64,000 bases of DNA from Lucifuga dentata (lineage: Eukaryota; Chordata; Actinopteri; Ophidiiformes; Bythitidae). Numbering within the stretch: position 1 is the stretch's first letter; every line of letters starts with the position of its first letter. Location: the NCBI GenBank assembly GCA_014773175.1, contig VXCM01000422.1, positions 20,648 through 84,647 of the forward strand, given 5' to 3'. The notes under the pieces were generated by a model. That model did no database searches. It was not told the origin of the DNA and saw only the letters and a program-made list of their open reading frames with translations. Shown piece by piece: positions 29,698-53,583 of the stretch. The position numbers and the translations under genes are program-made.

Positions 29698-30208
29698 GAC
29701 TTCCGCGAGTGCTGCAATGGCTTATGGGTAATGTGGTTTAACACATCTACAATCCTACTCTAGGATTGACGTTACTAGTTTTTACACATATATTCAAACC
29801 CTTAACAGACTTTCGTTTAGTATAGACACTTAATACTTATTGTTCTTAGTATTTTCTATTGTATTAGTAGTCACGCACATCTGTAGAGCCCCCTCCCAGT
29901 TTTGTTTACTAGCCAGTTTAAATGTGCGCACTTCCTGGCAAACTGGAGTTTGGCGAGATTGTTTTAATTATCTGAGGTTTGTGTGGGGGCGTAAGTAGAC
30001 AAACCAAGCCAAACACACCAACATTAGGGAAAAATATTTTTTTCCTGCCTAGAAAGGGGGTAGCTGAAAAGGTAAAGGAATTGGGCGGGGTGTAATAAAA
30101 GGTGAATAATCTCTTTTTTTGTCACATGATTAGTGCTTGTGATTCGCACACATTGAGACCTGAAGATTTTTTGTTTATCGTTTACTTTATTTTTTCCAGG
30201 ACGGTAAA
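29698..30208. promoter_or_regulatory. divergent rpl32 / ssuh2 promoter interval
   Basis: About 510 bp separate the rpl32 start site (minus) from the ssuh2 start codon (plus), so the two genes are head to head and may share regulatory DNA. The interval has GC-rich patches (GGGCGGGGTG at about 30083) in an AT-rich setting, but no TATA box was recognised. A CAG just before 30200 could be the acceptor of an upstream non-coding ssuh2 exon. Confidence 0.5.
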
Positions 30209-33200
30209 ATGGAGTATCAACCCATCGCGAGGTGAGCGTTGCTTAATTATATACTCTAAACAAGTGTTGAAGATCATTTTGCATCATGGCTTAACCTTTT
30301 TCTTCTCGTTTCCGTTACTTACAGCGGTCAGAACAGAAACTATGGAATAAGTAATCCTGGTTTTATACCATCAGCACAGGGGGAAGCTGGTAAGACTCAT
30401 GGGAAAGTTACTACTTGGCTTATGTTAAATCAGTTTGTGTCAACATGACTAAAATGTAATTTAAGGAAACTATCGTGTCATGTTTCCGCAATACACACAA
30501 CCGCAGGCACGCGAGCACACGCATACACACGGACACGCATGCACGCACACGCACGTTTTGAGAATTTTATTGGACTAGCAGTAACACAAAAATAGGTTAA
30601 ACAGTTGATTGCGTTTTAATTATGAAAGAAAAGAAATAAAAACAGTAATACATAAAGTTGGCAATGAACTGAGTAGAAGTACTCTCATTTGAAAAAAGGG
30701 TAACATTGTACAAGCTGATAATGAAAATAAAGTTTGAGAAGCAAGTTCTTGCCAAAGATTCTGTACAAATTTACAATAACAAAAAAAGGCGGAATAGTTT
30801 CTTCCTGTAGATTACACACGCCTGTAAACATGCACCAGTGACATCATTTGAGGGGTTTTTATTTTTTATTTTTTTTAAATTTTTTTTTATATATTTTGGT
30901 GTGTGAGGTTGTCCGCGCTTCACAGCAGCAGCTCTACCTTGTGTGACTACAGAACTTACTACGACTCCCGTAGTAATGTTTGTTAAAGTGATTAAACCTG
31001 ATTAACTTCAATTTAGCTGTAACATCGCAGAGGGTAGGGTATAAGAGCATGGAAGGACAAGGTAAGTCACTTACTCACTGATACGATTTCTTGACAAGTA
31101 GTATTTGAAAATATTTTTGCTAAGATGCACAGTTTACGAAGCCAAAAATTCAATTGGGTTCTTTAGTTAGAGGAAGTGAGCCACAGTATAACCTATAATT
31201 TTATATACTGGGGTGTGATTTTTTAGCCTGTACACGTCCACATCTGTGTGAGTTACTAAACTGGCTCTACTGGTTTATTTCAGCAATGTTTGCCCCACCC
31301 ACAGCCGAGTCCCATGGTCCCAGCGCTCCTCCTGCCAGTATGTTTGACAGCATGCCTGGCTACGAAGGAACAGTGGCTGGAGGAGGTACAGTATGCAGCA
31401 CTACTCCATGGTGGTCCTGTTTGTCCCACTATCAGTCTCTATGACAGAACACACTGTAATAGCATAAGCGCTGGCATACTCAGAGGCTTAAGCACCAATA
31501 CCAATAATTTTCCCCTTGACTCTGAGCTCATTCATTTAACACAAATTAGATCACCCATGAGCTTGAACTGGTATGAGATAATTTGTATTATTATCAGTCA
31601 GCTAACTAAAGTACACTAAGCTAAGTATATCTAACTATGGAGGAATTGATGATAAAGTGTGGTGTTTGGATTGAATGTGGACTGAAACAATCATGGCTGT
31701 GTTCATGATCATATTAACATTCAGAACTACACAGTAAATAGCCACAGCCAACAGGTTTGGTTTCACTTCACTTATTGCTGAGATGTAATCACAGCATGTG
31801 ATTATATCATGCATTTAGGAATGTGAAATTTAACTTTACTAGTTCTGCTTTTTGCAATGACTCCAAATAAAGTGAAGCTAGGTGTCGCCCTTGGACAACA
31901 AAAAAATGACATGCTATATATTTTTGATTATTGATTTTGTTGACATACATCACATTTATCCTGTGTCTCCCTTAAATTGACACAATGGTCCTGTTTCTCA
32001 AGTTTGGGGGGGGGGGNGGGCTTTGATACAGGGACAAATTTGTTGTTCACTGCATCTTTAGGCCTATAGATGACCCATATTGCACAGGAAAGCCACCTTT
32101 TAAGTACTTTTATTGGTAACTAAATAATGGAAAGCCATCTTTATTTTAATGAATCTGATATTTTTGTCTTAGCCAATATGGTAAAAGTATATAAGTATAA
32201 GCCTAGTATATAAAAGTATATACCGTAAGTATAAGCCTAGCATAAGCCAAAAGCTTTCCAGCTTTAGGCTTATTCTATGTATCTGAATGAGTCTCATAAG
32301 TTGCCACCTGCTGAATGTCTCACATTGTTCAAATAAATAAATAAAAACAGAATTATATCTTTTGTGGCAAAGACATTGAACTGTACAAAGTGTAATTTAT
32401 GTTGACACAAACTATCCATCTCTGGCTGCTGTAGGTGGATTTCTGCCCCCACCAGGGCCTCCCCATCCAGTTCCACAGCCTGAACCTGGGCCTGCACAAC
32501 CACACTGGAAGTAAGGTTCAAGCTATTTTAACGTTGTAAAATACATGCAGAGTATTTGAAGTGCTGTATTTACAGTACTTTTGCTTCATCTTAAAAATAG
32601 TGCCTTATTGACTCTCTATTGGCAGTATCCCATCTATAAGTGAAGATACTGCCCGGGAGGCTTTTGTCTTGTTTGCATCCAGTAAGTGCTGCTACAGCTC
32701 AGCACCAGCAAAGGATGGTGTGATTACTGGCATGGAGGCATACAATACTTACAGGGTAAGATGGAGTGTATTCATGTGTGTGTTTGTATGTGTGGAACAG
32801 TCACACTAGAGAATTGATTAAATGACTAGATTGTATCCAGCCATTTTAGATATTCACTCCCAACAATAACCAAAGTAAGTGGTAGTCGAACCACTGAATA
32901 TAACCAGCTGCATCAGGAAAGAGAATAATCTTATGCACCATCCATCCATCCATTTTCTAAACCCGTTTGTCCTGTTGAGAGTCACGGGGGGGCTGGAGCC
33001 TATCCCAGCGGTCATAGGGCGAGAGGTGGGGTACACCCTGGACAGATCGCCAGTCTATCGCAGGGCTGACACAGAGACAGACAAACACATTCACACTCTC
33101 ATTCACACCCACACCTACGGGCAATTTAGAATTCCCAATTCACCTGACATGCATAATTTTCATATTTTTTTTCCATCTCTGCTTTATTTTTAGTACCGCT

Positions 33201-35198
33201 TGGAAACTTTCACTGAGTCGAGATCTACGGAGTGGACTCATGAGCCATACCATGGTGCATTTCTCTATTTAGTTTATCATTGAATTTAATCCTCTGTCCA
33301 AGATTTTTATCAGCTGTTGAGGGTGACTGTTCACCAACAGTCTAACATGTTATATTTGTGGATCAGGCCAGCCAGTTGATGCCTACTCCCAACCGCCTCC
33401 AGGGCCTTGGGATATTCCTGCTAAAACCCCACATTTTTTTCAGGAGAGCAAACAGGTCATCAAAGTTCCCTACACTTCATCTGTGAAGGTAAATAATCAC
33501 ATCGCTACATTATGTTAATTATATTGTGGGAAAAAATAATGTACTATAATTGTTTTAGATATTTTTCCTGACAAAGAACATTTAATCTACAGAACTGCCA
33601 TCTTTGTCTTGGGATGGGGCGCACACCTTGTAAAGACTGTGCTGGTGCTGGTAATGTAAGTAATTTCCTCAGGTATCATCAGAAGGTTACTTTAGGACTT
33701 ATGGTGACATCATCTAATTCTAATCATTTTATAATTTCATTGTTTGTTCCTCTCAGAAAGTTTGTTGGGTATGCAATGGATCTGGTTTCCGCCATGGTGA
33801 TGATCGATGCCACCACTGTAATGGCAGAGGGAGAGAAAAGTAAATGTTATTCTATTACATTTGTTAGGTTTTTAACTAAGTAACAATAGGCTCTTATTAT
33901 CTGTACTATTTGCAGTTTGCATGAACATTACTCTTGTCCTGCACTATTGTTACAGTTGCAACCACTGTCATGGCCGTGGAGCAAAGGATTGTAGCACATG
34001 TCATGGAAAACAACAGCTCCTGGTCTACATCAAACTCACAGTGAAATGGTGTTACAACATCATGATTTATCTCTCAAATTGTCTGACATTACTAATACAA
34101 TAACTATTCTTTTTTTTTTCTTTTTTTTTTACAATCTGAAGGTTATTATCATTAATAGTTGCTTTTTTTTTTATTGCATTTGTTTTCAGGAGCAATCACT
34201 CTGATGACTATGTCGTGGAACAGTCAAGTGGACTTAAAGTGGACAACATTAGCAAGGTGTCTGGCAAGGAGCTCTTCAGAGACTCCCAGTACTTGGTAAA
34301 ATGACGTTTCTCTGTTTCAGAAGATCATATAGTATTTGTAGTCCAAAGCATATGGAGGGTATTTTTATCGGACAAACTATAGTGTTTATAATGCTGAGAT
34401 TTTGGTGAGGAAATTGCCGGATTTTATCTTAGTATAATATTTGATGTGCTGCCCTTCTCTACTCATTTATATCAATGTGTAAAATAATGTCAATGAACAA
34501 ATTATGCTTCCCTCTTTTTTAGCTTATGATTAACAAACTTAAATAACAAGAGAAATATGTACCATTTACTGGAAACTATGTGTACATTTACTGGTAAATA
34601 TAAATTGCAATTTTCACATATTTACCTTGATCTACATGTACTTTAATAACAATTTCATGATGATCCCTCTTTCACCCATCACAATATATAAACCAAAGAT
34701 TTTTTGATCCTGCTTACCCACCAACCAATAAGGGATATTTAATCATCGATGGTGATTCAGTATCAATGAATAGTATTTTTCTGACCCCCCTGTGAAGGTG
34801 TACCCATTGATGGGATTTCCGGACCCTGCAGTGGTGAGTGCTGCTGAGCGTTTTGTCAGTGAACACCAGGGCAAGTACTCCCGGACATCACGTATTTTGC
34901 AACAGGTAACAGTGCATCTGTACTGGCTGTGTTCAAATGACCAGTATGTTGTTATTGGAGTCGAAATTGTGGTCAAACATTGATTTTGTGTTTGTATTTA
35001 CATTTTATTCATTTCAGAACATTTTTAATATGCATTTATTTCATTCCTTGTTTTTAGCGTCAGACCATAGAGCTGATCCCCATCACCAAGGTGACCTACA
35101 CATGGAAAGGGAAATCACACATTTACTTTGTGTATGGGAATGAGTTTAAAGTTAATGCTGACAACTATCCCGCTACTTGTTGCTGTACAATAATGTAA
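30209..35198 (+). CDS. ssuh2: protein SSUH2 homolog (DnaJ-type cysteine-rich protein)
   Basis: Thirteen coding exons: 30209-30231, 30325-30389, 31284-31385, 32435-32510, 32626-32755, 33194-33254, 33367-33488, 33593-33655, 33757-33839, 33956-34048, 34190-34295, 34798-34905, 35058-35198; 390 residues, all phases close. The N-terminus (to residue 90) is Pro/Gly-rich. Residues about 195-265 hold six CxxCxGxG-like repeats (CHLCLGMG, CKDCAGAG, CWVCNGSG, CHHCNGRG, CNHCHGRG, CSTCHGK), like the zinc-binding region of DnaJ but without a J domain. The C-terminus ends CCCTIM. The family is named after C. elegans ssu-2; human SSUH2 has been linked to dentin dysplasia. A chaperone-like role is suggested by the repeats but not proven. 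Confidence 0.92.
30480..30556. repeat. CA/CG-rich simple repeat in ssuh2 intron 2
   Basis: An imperfect (ACGC/ACAC)n stretch with GCACGCGAGCACACGCATAC, CpG-rich compared with its surroundings. No coding or RNA feature is seen. The rest of this intron (30390-31283) is AT-rich and featureless. Confidence 0.6.
32181..32250. repeat. imperfect tandem duplication in ssuh2 intron 3
   Basis: AAGTATAAGCCTAG occurs twice about 36 bases apart, each time preceded by TA-rich AAAAGTATATA. A G-run with an N is at 32006-32020. Otherwise the intron 31386-32434 has no feature. Confidence 0.6.
32938..33155 (+). repeat. teleost dispersed repeat in ssuh2 intron 5
   Basis: The stretch runs from CCATCCATCCATCCATTTTC through GGCTGGAGCCTATCCCAGC, TACACCCTGGACAGATCGCC and ACGGGCAATTTAGAATTCCC. 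This string of motifs is found in very many fish introns and intergenic regions. I recognise the repeat but do not assign a family name. It is partial, ending before the usual GGAGGAAACC end. Confidence 0.8.
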
Positions 35199-35732
35199 GT
35201 GGTTAGGTATGAATATTTGTTGTCATCCAGGACACTGGATAAGATTTACTGACTAGCAAATCCACTCTGCTTATTAATGTGAAGTTTCCATCATATCTCT
35301 GTGGGCATTTAACACCACTTTATTGTTTGAGATTATACAAATTTAAAAGGTTTTTATGGAGGCTAAATGCCAGAATTTCCCCAAAAGTCAGTAAAACTGC
35401 TGAAGTGTTTTAGATAATTGGTGAAATGCATTCAAGCTACACAAAAAATACAGTTACCTTTGTCTTAACTACAACTAGAAGTAATCGGTAAAAAGTACTT
35501 TGCATAATCACACACCCCCTTTATATATATGCATGCGCAACAGAAAGAAGCCATATACAGAGACAATATAAGACATAATCATAATCGTATTATAATGCAT
35601 AAAATTAATTCCTATAATTTTGCTCTCATGTCAGACTTTTTAAGTATTTCGGAATCTACATACTATGATTTGAAACTCTTTCTTATATTCTGCTTCCAGC
35701 CACTGTGATATCTGTGATATTTTTCCATCCTA

Positions 35733-35738
35733 AATAAA
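35733..35738 (+). terminator. probable ssuh2 polyadenylation signal
   Basis: AATAAA about 535 bases after the TAA stop; another AATAAA-type site lies around 35945-35955. The sequence from 35199 to here is AT-rich 3' UTR with no other feature. Confidence 0.6.
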
Positions 35739-35989
35739 TTGCTATTTTATACTGAATCATATTTTGCTTTTATATGACAGCAATGGAATTTTTTTCTATG
35801 TGAGTAATTTGGTCAATCAATTCTTCCTCTTGGCATTTAAAAAAAAATCTGTTGCGTAAATGTTTATTCATATTATTAATGAATGTATGATGATGGAAGA
35901 AAAAATCTAACCATTGGTTTGCACTAAATGGATCAGTTAATGAGTAAATAAATAATTTCAATAAATGTTATTTCACAATGTTTTGTTAT

Positions 35990-36228
35990 TGGGTATTTCG
36001 TCATCAAAAGTGGACTGTCGCTCGTCCAATGACGTATAGAACGTGTTCGCCATAATGATAATAAAATGTGAACACAAAGCTCAAAAAAAGCAAACAAGGG
36101 TTTGGTTGTGACACGACCATCAATGCGTAGATATTCGCTCGGCCGCGAACACTTCTTGACTGATCTTAGTGGATACGAGTTTTCATAGACTTGGGGAAAA
36201 TACGAAGGAAACTGAGCGGAACAGCGAG
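35990..36228 (+). promoter_or_regulatory. dcaf1 promoter and non-coding exon 1
   Basis: A CCAAT box (36026-36030) overlaps a CRE-like TGACGTA (36030-36036), followed by CpG-richer sequence (CTCGGCCGCGAAC at about 36137) and a consensus donor GCGAG/GTAAAG at 36228/36229. This fits a housekeeping promoter and a non-coding first exon spliced to the coding exon at 36963. The 36229-36962 interval is then intron 1, with no other feature seen. Confidence 0.6.
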
Positions 36229-36963
36229 GTAAAGTTAGCATGCTAGCTAACTGGTCAGTTCACTGGTGCTGCTAGCCAACTGTAGCTAACATCGATAAGC
36301 AGCCTTAACGCGTTTAACTGTGGTTTTAATTTGACACAACAATGCATATAAGTATGGACAGCTCATGCCGAATGTGCACTATAGCACTGAATGTCAAATC
36401 AGAGCACTTAGCGTTTTCTAGCGAGCTAAGGAGAATAGCTTCCTATTTAGCCATAGTTTCGCTAGCCAAACACCGCAACAGGCAGTGCCTTAAGTGTGTG
36501 CAGTTAAGTTTCAATAAGTAAAAGTAGGAATACATGGTTAGCGTTGGAGCTAAGTTGGTCTTTCCAAACCAAAAGATAAAAGGTGTTGAATTATTCCACA
36601 CGATAATTTGCAAAGTGGCAGTCGTGTGTTGGCATTTGACAGTTGCATTCCCCAGAGAGATGCTGCAGCCTCTAGATGCTTTGTGAGACGAATGATTCCA
36701 TGCATATTCTGAAATTCCTTACTTGAGAATCAGTTTGACCTCTTGACTCTAGCGAAATATTTCTGTATATTGCAGTTCCCTGAAAGTGAGTTATACTCAC
36801 CTATGTTCAGACTTTTGTTGACTTATAATGCTTATAGACCTATACTTTATGTTCGGGTCTACAGGATTACTACTGTAGATTAGGGTGGTTGTAATTATAA
36901 TTACTGTGTGCATAATGAATTGATGCAATTAAAAAGAATGCCATCCTTCTGCCAGCCTGCAGT

Positions 36964-48189
<11,226 letters not shown>

Positions 48190-49645
48190 GGAGTAATCAT
48201 CTGGGACCAAAGGAACAGACAAGATGTCAAGACTTCTGCAGGGGAGAGCTTGTAAACTTTGGAGCTGCAGAACAGGAAGCAAGGAAGGAGGATAAAGTTC
48301 ACCAGAAAAGGTTGGAGATGACAGAGCACTGCCATTTAGAAAATACAGAAGATGTCTGCACAGCCTGGGACAAGACCGGGAAAAAAATCTGGCTTAGATC
48401 AAGAAAGAAAATGCACACATATTTACTTTCTGATGGGCAAAAATGATTGTATATGATATAGTTTTATTCAAAAAGAAAAAAAAGTGGGTTTGGAAATGAG
48501 TGAAATGGTCAGTGTGTCAGTGTGTAGATGCAGTGAGAGGAAAAAATATATATTTTATCAGAATAATGCAGCTTTTTTAAATGAGCCTCTTCATTTGATA
48601 TTGATTTCATGATTTTTTTTTTTTAAGCCTGTTTAGACTACTTAGGTGAGTAGGGTTTCATTACCAAGCTGTGGGTCTGCATTCTGTGGCAAAAGATATA
48701 CTTCCTTAAGCTTGTACTTTACCAGATCACTTTGAATAATCACCAAAAAGTCATAAGGTATTGAACTAGGCAGCTACTGTAGTGCACAAACATGTTGCCA
48801 ATAGCATATCAGGTGTCAAACCCACATCTTCAGGTTCACTGTTAGTGTCACCATGAAGCAAAGACCAAAACGCAGTGCCAGTCAAACATCGCTTCCTGAT
48901 TTCATCATGTAAATAAAGCAATTGAATCAGCTTGGTGCTCTTGAAATGCCAAAATCATAACAAATGTGGACATTGAAAGGACTGTAAAACTAATGAGACC
49001 TGCACACTCACCAGATAACATCTCACACACACACATCACACACAATGCTGCTCTCTGCCATTGTTATCCCACACACACATTTAAAGAGACAGGTTAGAAT
49101 ATGGGTTCAGTGGATTTTTGTTAGAATTGCAGGACTTTGTGCTGTTGACATGGCACTGGCTCAATCATACAGACAAAAGTCAAACTTCAATTATGCCAAT
49201 TATAGGAAAAAAATAAATAAGATTATGTTAAAATACGGAGGATTATTGCAGTGGTTTTGGTTTATTTTAGGCCCGATGTGGTTGTTCTGTCTGGATTAGA
49301 ATATAATTGACCTAGCTCAGTTTTGTAAAGAGAATTTGGAAATATTGAAAAATGCTACATATGATTGATTTGGTAGATTTTCATTTTATAAGTCTCTGAC
49401 GATGAACGAGTGGCTTCACATTTTAATATTGTGAAAACAAATGCCTTTTTGTCTTGCACACTCTTTAAAATGAGCGCAAACATTTCATGATTTTCCTCAT
49501 GTCTTTTGCCTTGTATATATTCATATTCCCAGTTTCTTTTCCATAAGGAGACAATTATGTATGATGAGTTTTTTAAAACTGTTGATGTACAGCTTGTATG
49601 TATCTAAAAGTATTTTTGCTATAAATAAAACCTCAAAATTATTTT
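48190..49645 (+). other. dcaf1 3' UTR
   Basis: Sequence after the TGA stop up to the AATAAA at 49624-49629, about 1.45 kb. No conserved coding signal. It ends in AT-rich sequence just after the polyadenylation hexamer. Confidence 0.6.
49624..49629 (+). terminator. probable dcaf1 polyadenylation signal
   Basis: AATAAA in CTATAAATAAAACC, followed by a T-rich stretch. It is the best candidate end for the dcaf1 transcript; earlier AATAAA copies (for example near 48913) could give shorter 3' UTRs. Confidence 0.55.
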
Positions 49646-50122
49646 GTATTCATTAATGAAGCTGAAAGATGCTTGGGATGTTTGTGGCCACAGCGAGGTA
49701 TCACAATCACAATTTTCATATCAATACGAAAATAGATTCAGATACTGAATAGCTCTTATCTTTCATGGTAGAAGATGTAATTCAGAGTGTGAACTGTAGA
49801 AGACTCACCTTTGGTTTAACTTTATATGAACTTCTGAAGGTGTGCCAGAATGGCAAGGCAACAATCCTTATTTGATTAAGAGTAAAAATAGGTTAAAGTA
49901 GAGATTTCCACTGAGATGTAATCCTAAATTCCAGGCTGTTTTCAGCTCAGAGAGAGATTGTACAGGAAATAGGCCTAAGAGGCACTGAATTGAATATATG
50001 AAAAATGTACAGTAATCTCTCTCAATCAAAAACATTTAGAATGAACAGTAGCCAATTTTAGATATAAATGAGTTGTGCAACACATTTTGTCTGAATTACT
50101 GCATTTTGACTTTCATTGTGTC

Positions 50123-50613
50123 TTAAAGGACCATACCACCCATTTTGCGTGTTTGGGCCTAATATATTCAATTTTCATACGTTACATTACTAACAAACAT
50201 TTCCCAAAGGATAAAACCATGTTTCAGCTTTTCTGATATATCTCTTAATCTTTCAAAATCAAATATTCAAGTGATACACCCACCTTAAAAATCTAAGTTT
50301 CACCTGCTAATAGTTATGTAGCCTTATGAAGTCACAGTTGTTTAAATTTTTTGATAAATGCACGTCAAATACACGTCTTGTTCGCGATGATGGATTACCT
50401 ATCCCAAGAACGTTTTCAAGTATCAACAAGTTGATAGCGTACCAGAATGAACTGAAACCAATGGAGGTCTGAAAGGTAGGAATTTTTTTTTTTTTTTAAC
50501 TCACTGTTCAAGTAGTATGCTTTGGGAAATGATTGTCAGTAACATTATGTGTATGAAAATTGAATACTGTATATTAGGCTCCAACATGCAAAATGGTTGG
50601 TATGGCCCTCTAA
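50123..50613 (-). mobile_element. TTAA inverted-repeat element, copy B
   Basis: The left end TTAA-AGGACCATACCACCC and the right end GGTTGGTATGGCCCT-CTAA are inverted repeats that continue for about 85-90 bp (CATTTTGCRTGTT, GGCCTAATATA, TTCAATTTTCATAC, TTACTGACAATCATTTCCCAAAG on the complement). The internal part, read on the minus strand, aligns with the copy at 62886 (TTAGCAGGTGAAAC, TTTTGAAAGATTA). No coding capacity. It lies between dcaf1 and dock3. Confidence 0.8.
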
Positions 50614-52836
50614 AGTGCTTTTCCATTACTTTACATTCAGTTCTCAATATGATTCTCAACAATTTTTTCCTGTGCCCTCCTCCACTGATAATAATAGGAC
50701 ATATTAAAATAGCCTTAATACCCACATCAACATGGATCAAATAAGACTGCTAATTGCATGGGCATGTGTCTGTGCACACACAATCCCTGCCGATTTAGAC
50801 AATAATAGGCATTGTTTGATCCTAAAAAGTGTTGGAAAAGAGTGTGTGAAGGCAGATCATTAATCAAGTTTGTGTAACATGTTTCTTATTACCTCTGTGC
50901 TGGCTCTTGTTGTTTTCTGGATTTGGGAGTAGAAACTGATAGCAGTGTTTACTGTGTCCCTGTTTCCACTGGACCTCCGTCTCATCCTCTCAGTGCTCCA
51001 AAGATGCTGCTGCATCACAAAAAGAGTCAAACAAATCCCAGCTTCTCTCAGGCTGAGTCAATAGAACCAGAGAAACCGTTGCCATCAAATCCATTGCCAC
51101 TTCAAATAATATTTTGATTGTACAAGGTTTAACATTTGCATATAGTAATATCGCTTAAGCACATTTTAAATAAGTGTTATGGAAGATTATGAATTTTTTG
51201 TTTTTAATATAGTCTTTTTTATTTTCCTCTCCAAATTGTTTATTAGGTGGGATGCATATTCATATTGTAAAATGTTCACTCCTCCAGCTTTATGTATGTG
51301 ATTGGAACACCGCCCACAGTGTTCCACTTGAAGTAATAGACAGATGGGAGTCAGTCACAGAGTCGCTGATGGAGAGAAATTACCCTGCTGAATACTGCCC
51401 TCCCTCCCACACTCATCAAACTCACTGGAAGCTCAATGTTCACCAAATCACTCTATTTTTTTTTTTTTTTTTTTNTTTTTTTTTTTTTTTTTTTTAGATG
51501 TGATTGTCTTGTCTATAGGACCAGACAGCTCAAAACACTAAAATGTCCATTCTTATGCTCATTTTAATTGCTACGTGTTTTGGGAGATTTTCCTGGTGGC
51601 AGTGAATCAGGAACATTTAAAGTTTTAAATCACTGTGATGACACTGCAAAAATAGCAGCAGAACACATAAATGCGGCACGGCATACATCATGGTTGGCAG
51701 TAGCAGGGAATGACTGTTATTACGTTCAACAGTGAGTTAGATGCAACAGATCAGCTGCAAATCTATCAGGGTTGGTATTATTTTGTAATAAATGCACAGG
51801 CCTGGTTTAATTATGCTGTTTTTACAGAGCATACTGAAGGTAAAACACATTTAGAACACGTGAGGATCAGATGATACTCCAGAAGCCAAATAAAACATTT
51901 TCAAGGAGAAAATATAATAATGTTCCTACAAATGTTCATTTACAAATGTTTTATGCCATATGGCAAGTATTCTGCCCTGTCACTGTTTCATTGACACATT
52001 ATAGAATTATAATAAATAGCAGATTTGCAGTGTACTTTTAATCAGAAATGACAGTCTAATATCACATGTTTTGATGCTTTGCAACAAACTGCAGTTCACA
52101 GTTTTCAGTTTTATTCTGCAGTCCAGTGATTCACTTTATGGTGCCCTGGTGTGCCATGAAGTCATTTGAAGATTTTTTTTTTTTTTTTTAAATCTCTCTC
52201 AACCAAAGATATTGAATCACATACAGTATATATTATTACAGCTCAAATCCGTGACATTCAGAAAATACAAGAACTGAACACACCATATGCTGCTAGACCA
52301 TGTGTTAACAGCAGATATTTGTTGTTTAATAAATATGTAAGACTTGGGTCTGAACAAGTCCTACCCACACCTTTGTTCTGCTCATCAATTTATAACACCC
52401 AGTTGTGATTAAATGTCAGTCTATAGTTGGTAAATAAAGACAACTCATTTTGTGATCCATCATTTAATTTATATGGATGCTATAATTCACCCATTGGTTC
52501 TGTCATGTGTAGAAAATTAACTTTGTCAAACCTATCAATCAAATTCAATGAGGAAATGGACTTGTTAGAGATTTTTTATTTATTTATTTTTAAAGATTTT
52601 TTAGAGATACAATTTATCTCTGCAATGTAACTGCACTATGACTAGCCATGGCTGGTGATGGGCTTCTTCTCTGAAATGACTCAACCAGTTGTGCTTTACC
52701 ACATGGTCTGGCCTGACGTAACACTGGGAGCTACTTTATGGCCAACAGTCCCAAAACAACACATTCAATCAAAAGGCAGACTGCCAGCATCCAGGAGAAA
52801 ATGCAGTTTGTGTTTATGATGGATGCAAGTGCCAGT

Positions 52837-52871
<35 letters not shown>

Positions 52872-52925
52872 CATTTGCAAATGCTTGACACATCAATGTT
52901 GACAAAACGAGTCATGTGACGACCA

Positions 52926-52937
52926 TAAAGATGGCGC
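52926..52937 (+). promoter_or_regulatory. YY1-like motif upstream of dock3
   Basis: AAAGATGGCGCA matches the core of the YY1 consensus AAGATGGCGGC in nine of the first nine core bases (AAGATGGCG). It lies about 650 bases upstream of the dock3 start codon and may mark the promoter or an upstream exon. Inference from motif only. Confidence 0.35.
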
Positions 52938-53389
52938 ATCTTATGATATATTGCAGTTTTCTCTATTTTCTTTCACCATTTCAAAAACTCCGGCCAGTTA
53001 AGAGACATATTAACTATGAATTAGCCGGTTCGGAACCTATTGTGGATCAGATGGACTTGATGGCAGTGAGATAGGCAAAAAAAAAAAANAAAAAAAAAAC
53101 AAAAAAAAAAACAAAAAAAACATAAAAGTAAAAACACAAAGAAAATACGAAACAAAATGAATAAACACGGAGAAATAAATATTCCCGTTTCACTTGAAAT
53201 GCAGCTGCAATAATACAGTTTATGAATGCTAGCACACCTCTCACCGCATGCGTGCGTATAGTGTGTTTGCGTGTGTTTGTGCGTAGCTGTGTGTGTTACA
53301 TGAGGTGGACGCGGAGACTGCATCAGACTGGAGACACACACCGGGACTAGAGCGGAGATATTGAAGCATTGATGGTCCTTCCTCCTCGC

Positions 53390-53391
<2 letters not shown>

Positions 53392-53446
<55 letters not shown>
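53392..53446. repeat. (AC)27 microsatellite in the dock3 5' region
   Basis: An uninterrupted AC run followed by AGAGAGAG, ending about 138 bases before the dock3 ATG. It is probably in the 5' UTR or core promoter, where length changes could matter for expression. Confidence 0.85.
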
Positions 53447-53449
<3 letters not shown>

Positions 53450-53583
53450 AGAGATTCCGGTCCAGACATGCAGACCTATGTATGAGCAGGATCATTTGTA
53501 GCCTTCAGCTCTCATTTTTAGTATCATCATCTCACAATATCGACATAATGTGGCTTGGTCTACCGAAAGGAAATTAACCAAAT

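Larger units (their letters stand above)
49646..53300. other. dcaf1-dock3 intergenic interval
   Basis: About 3.6 kb with no gene. Besides the TTAA element it holds T-runs with an N at 51475, a GA run at about 52840-52871, and an A-rich stretch with an N at 53089. Short open frames here lack codon or family support. Confidence 0.6.
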
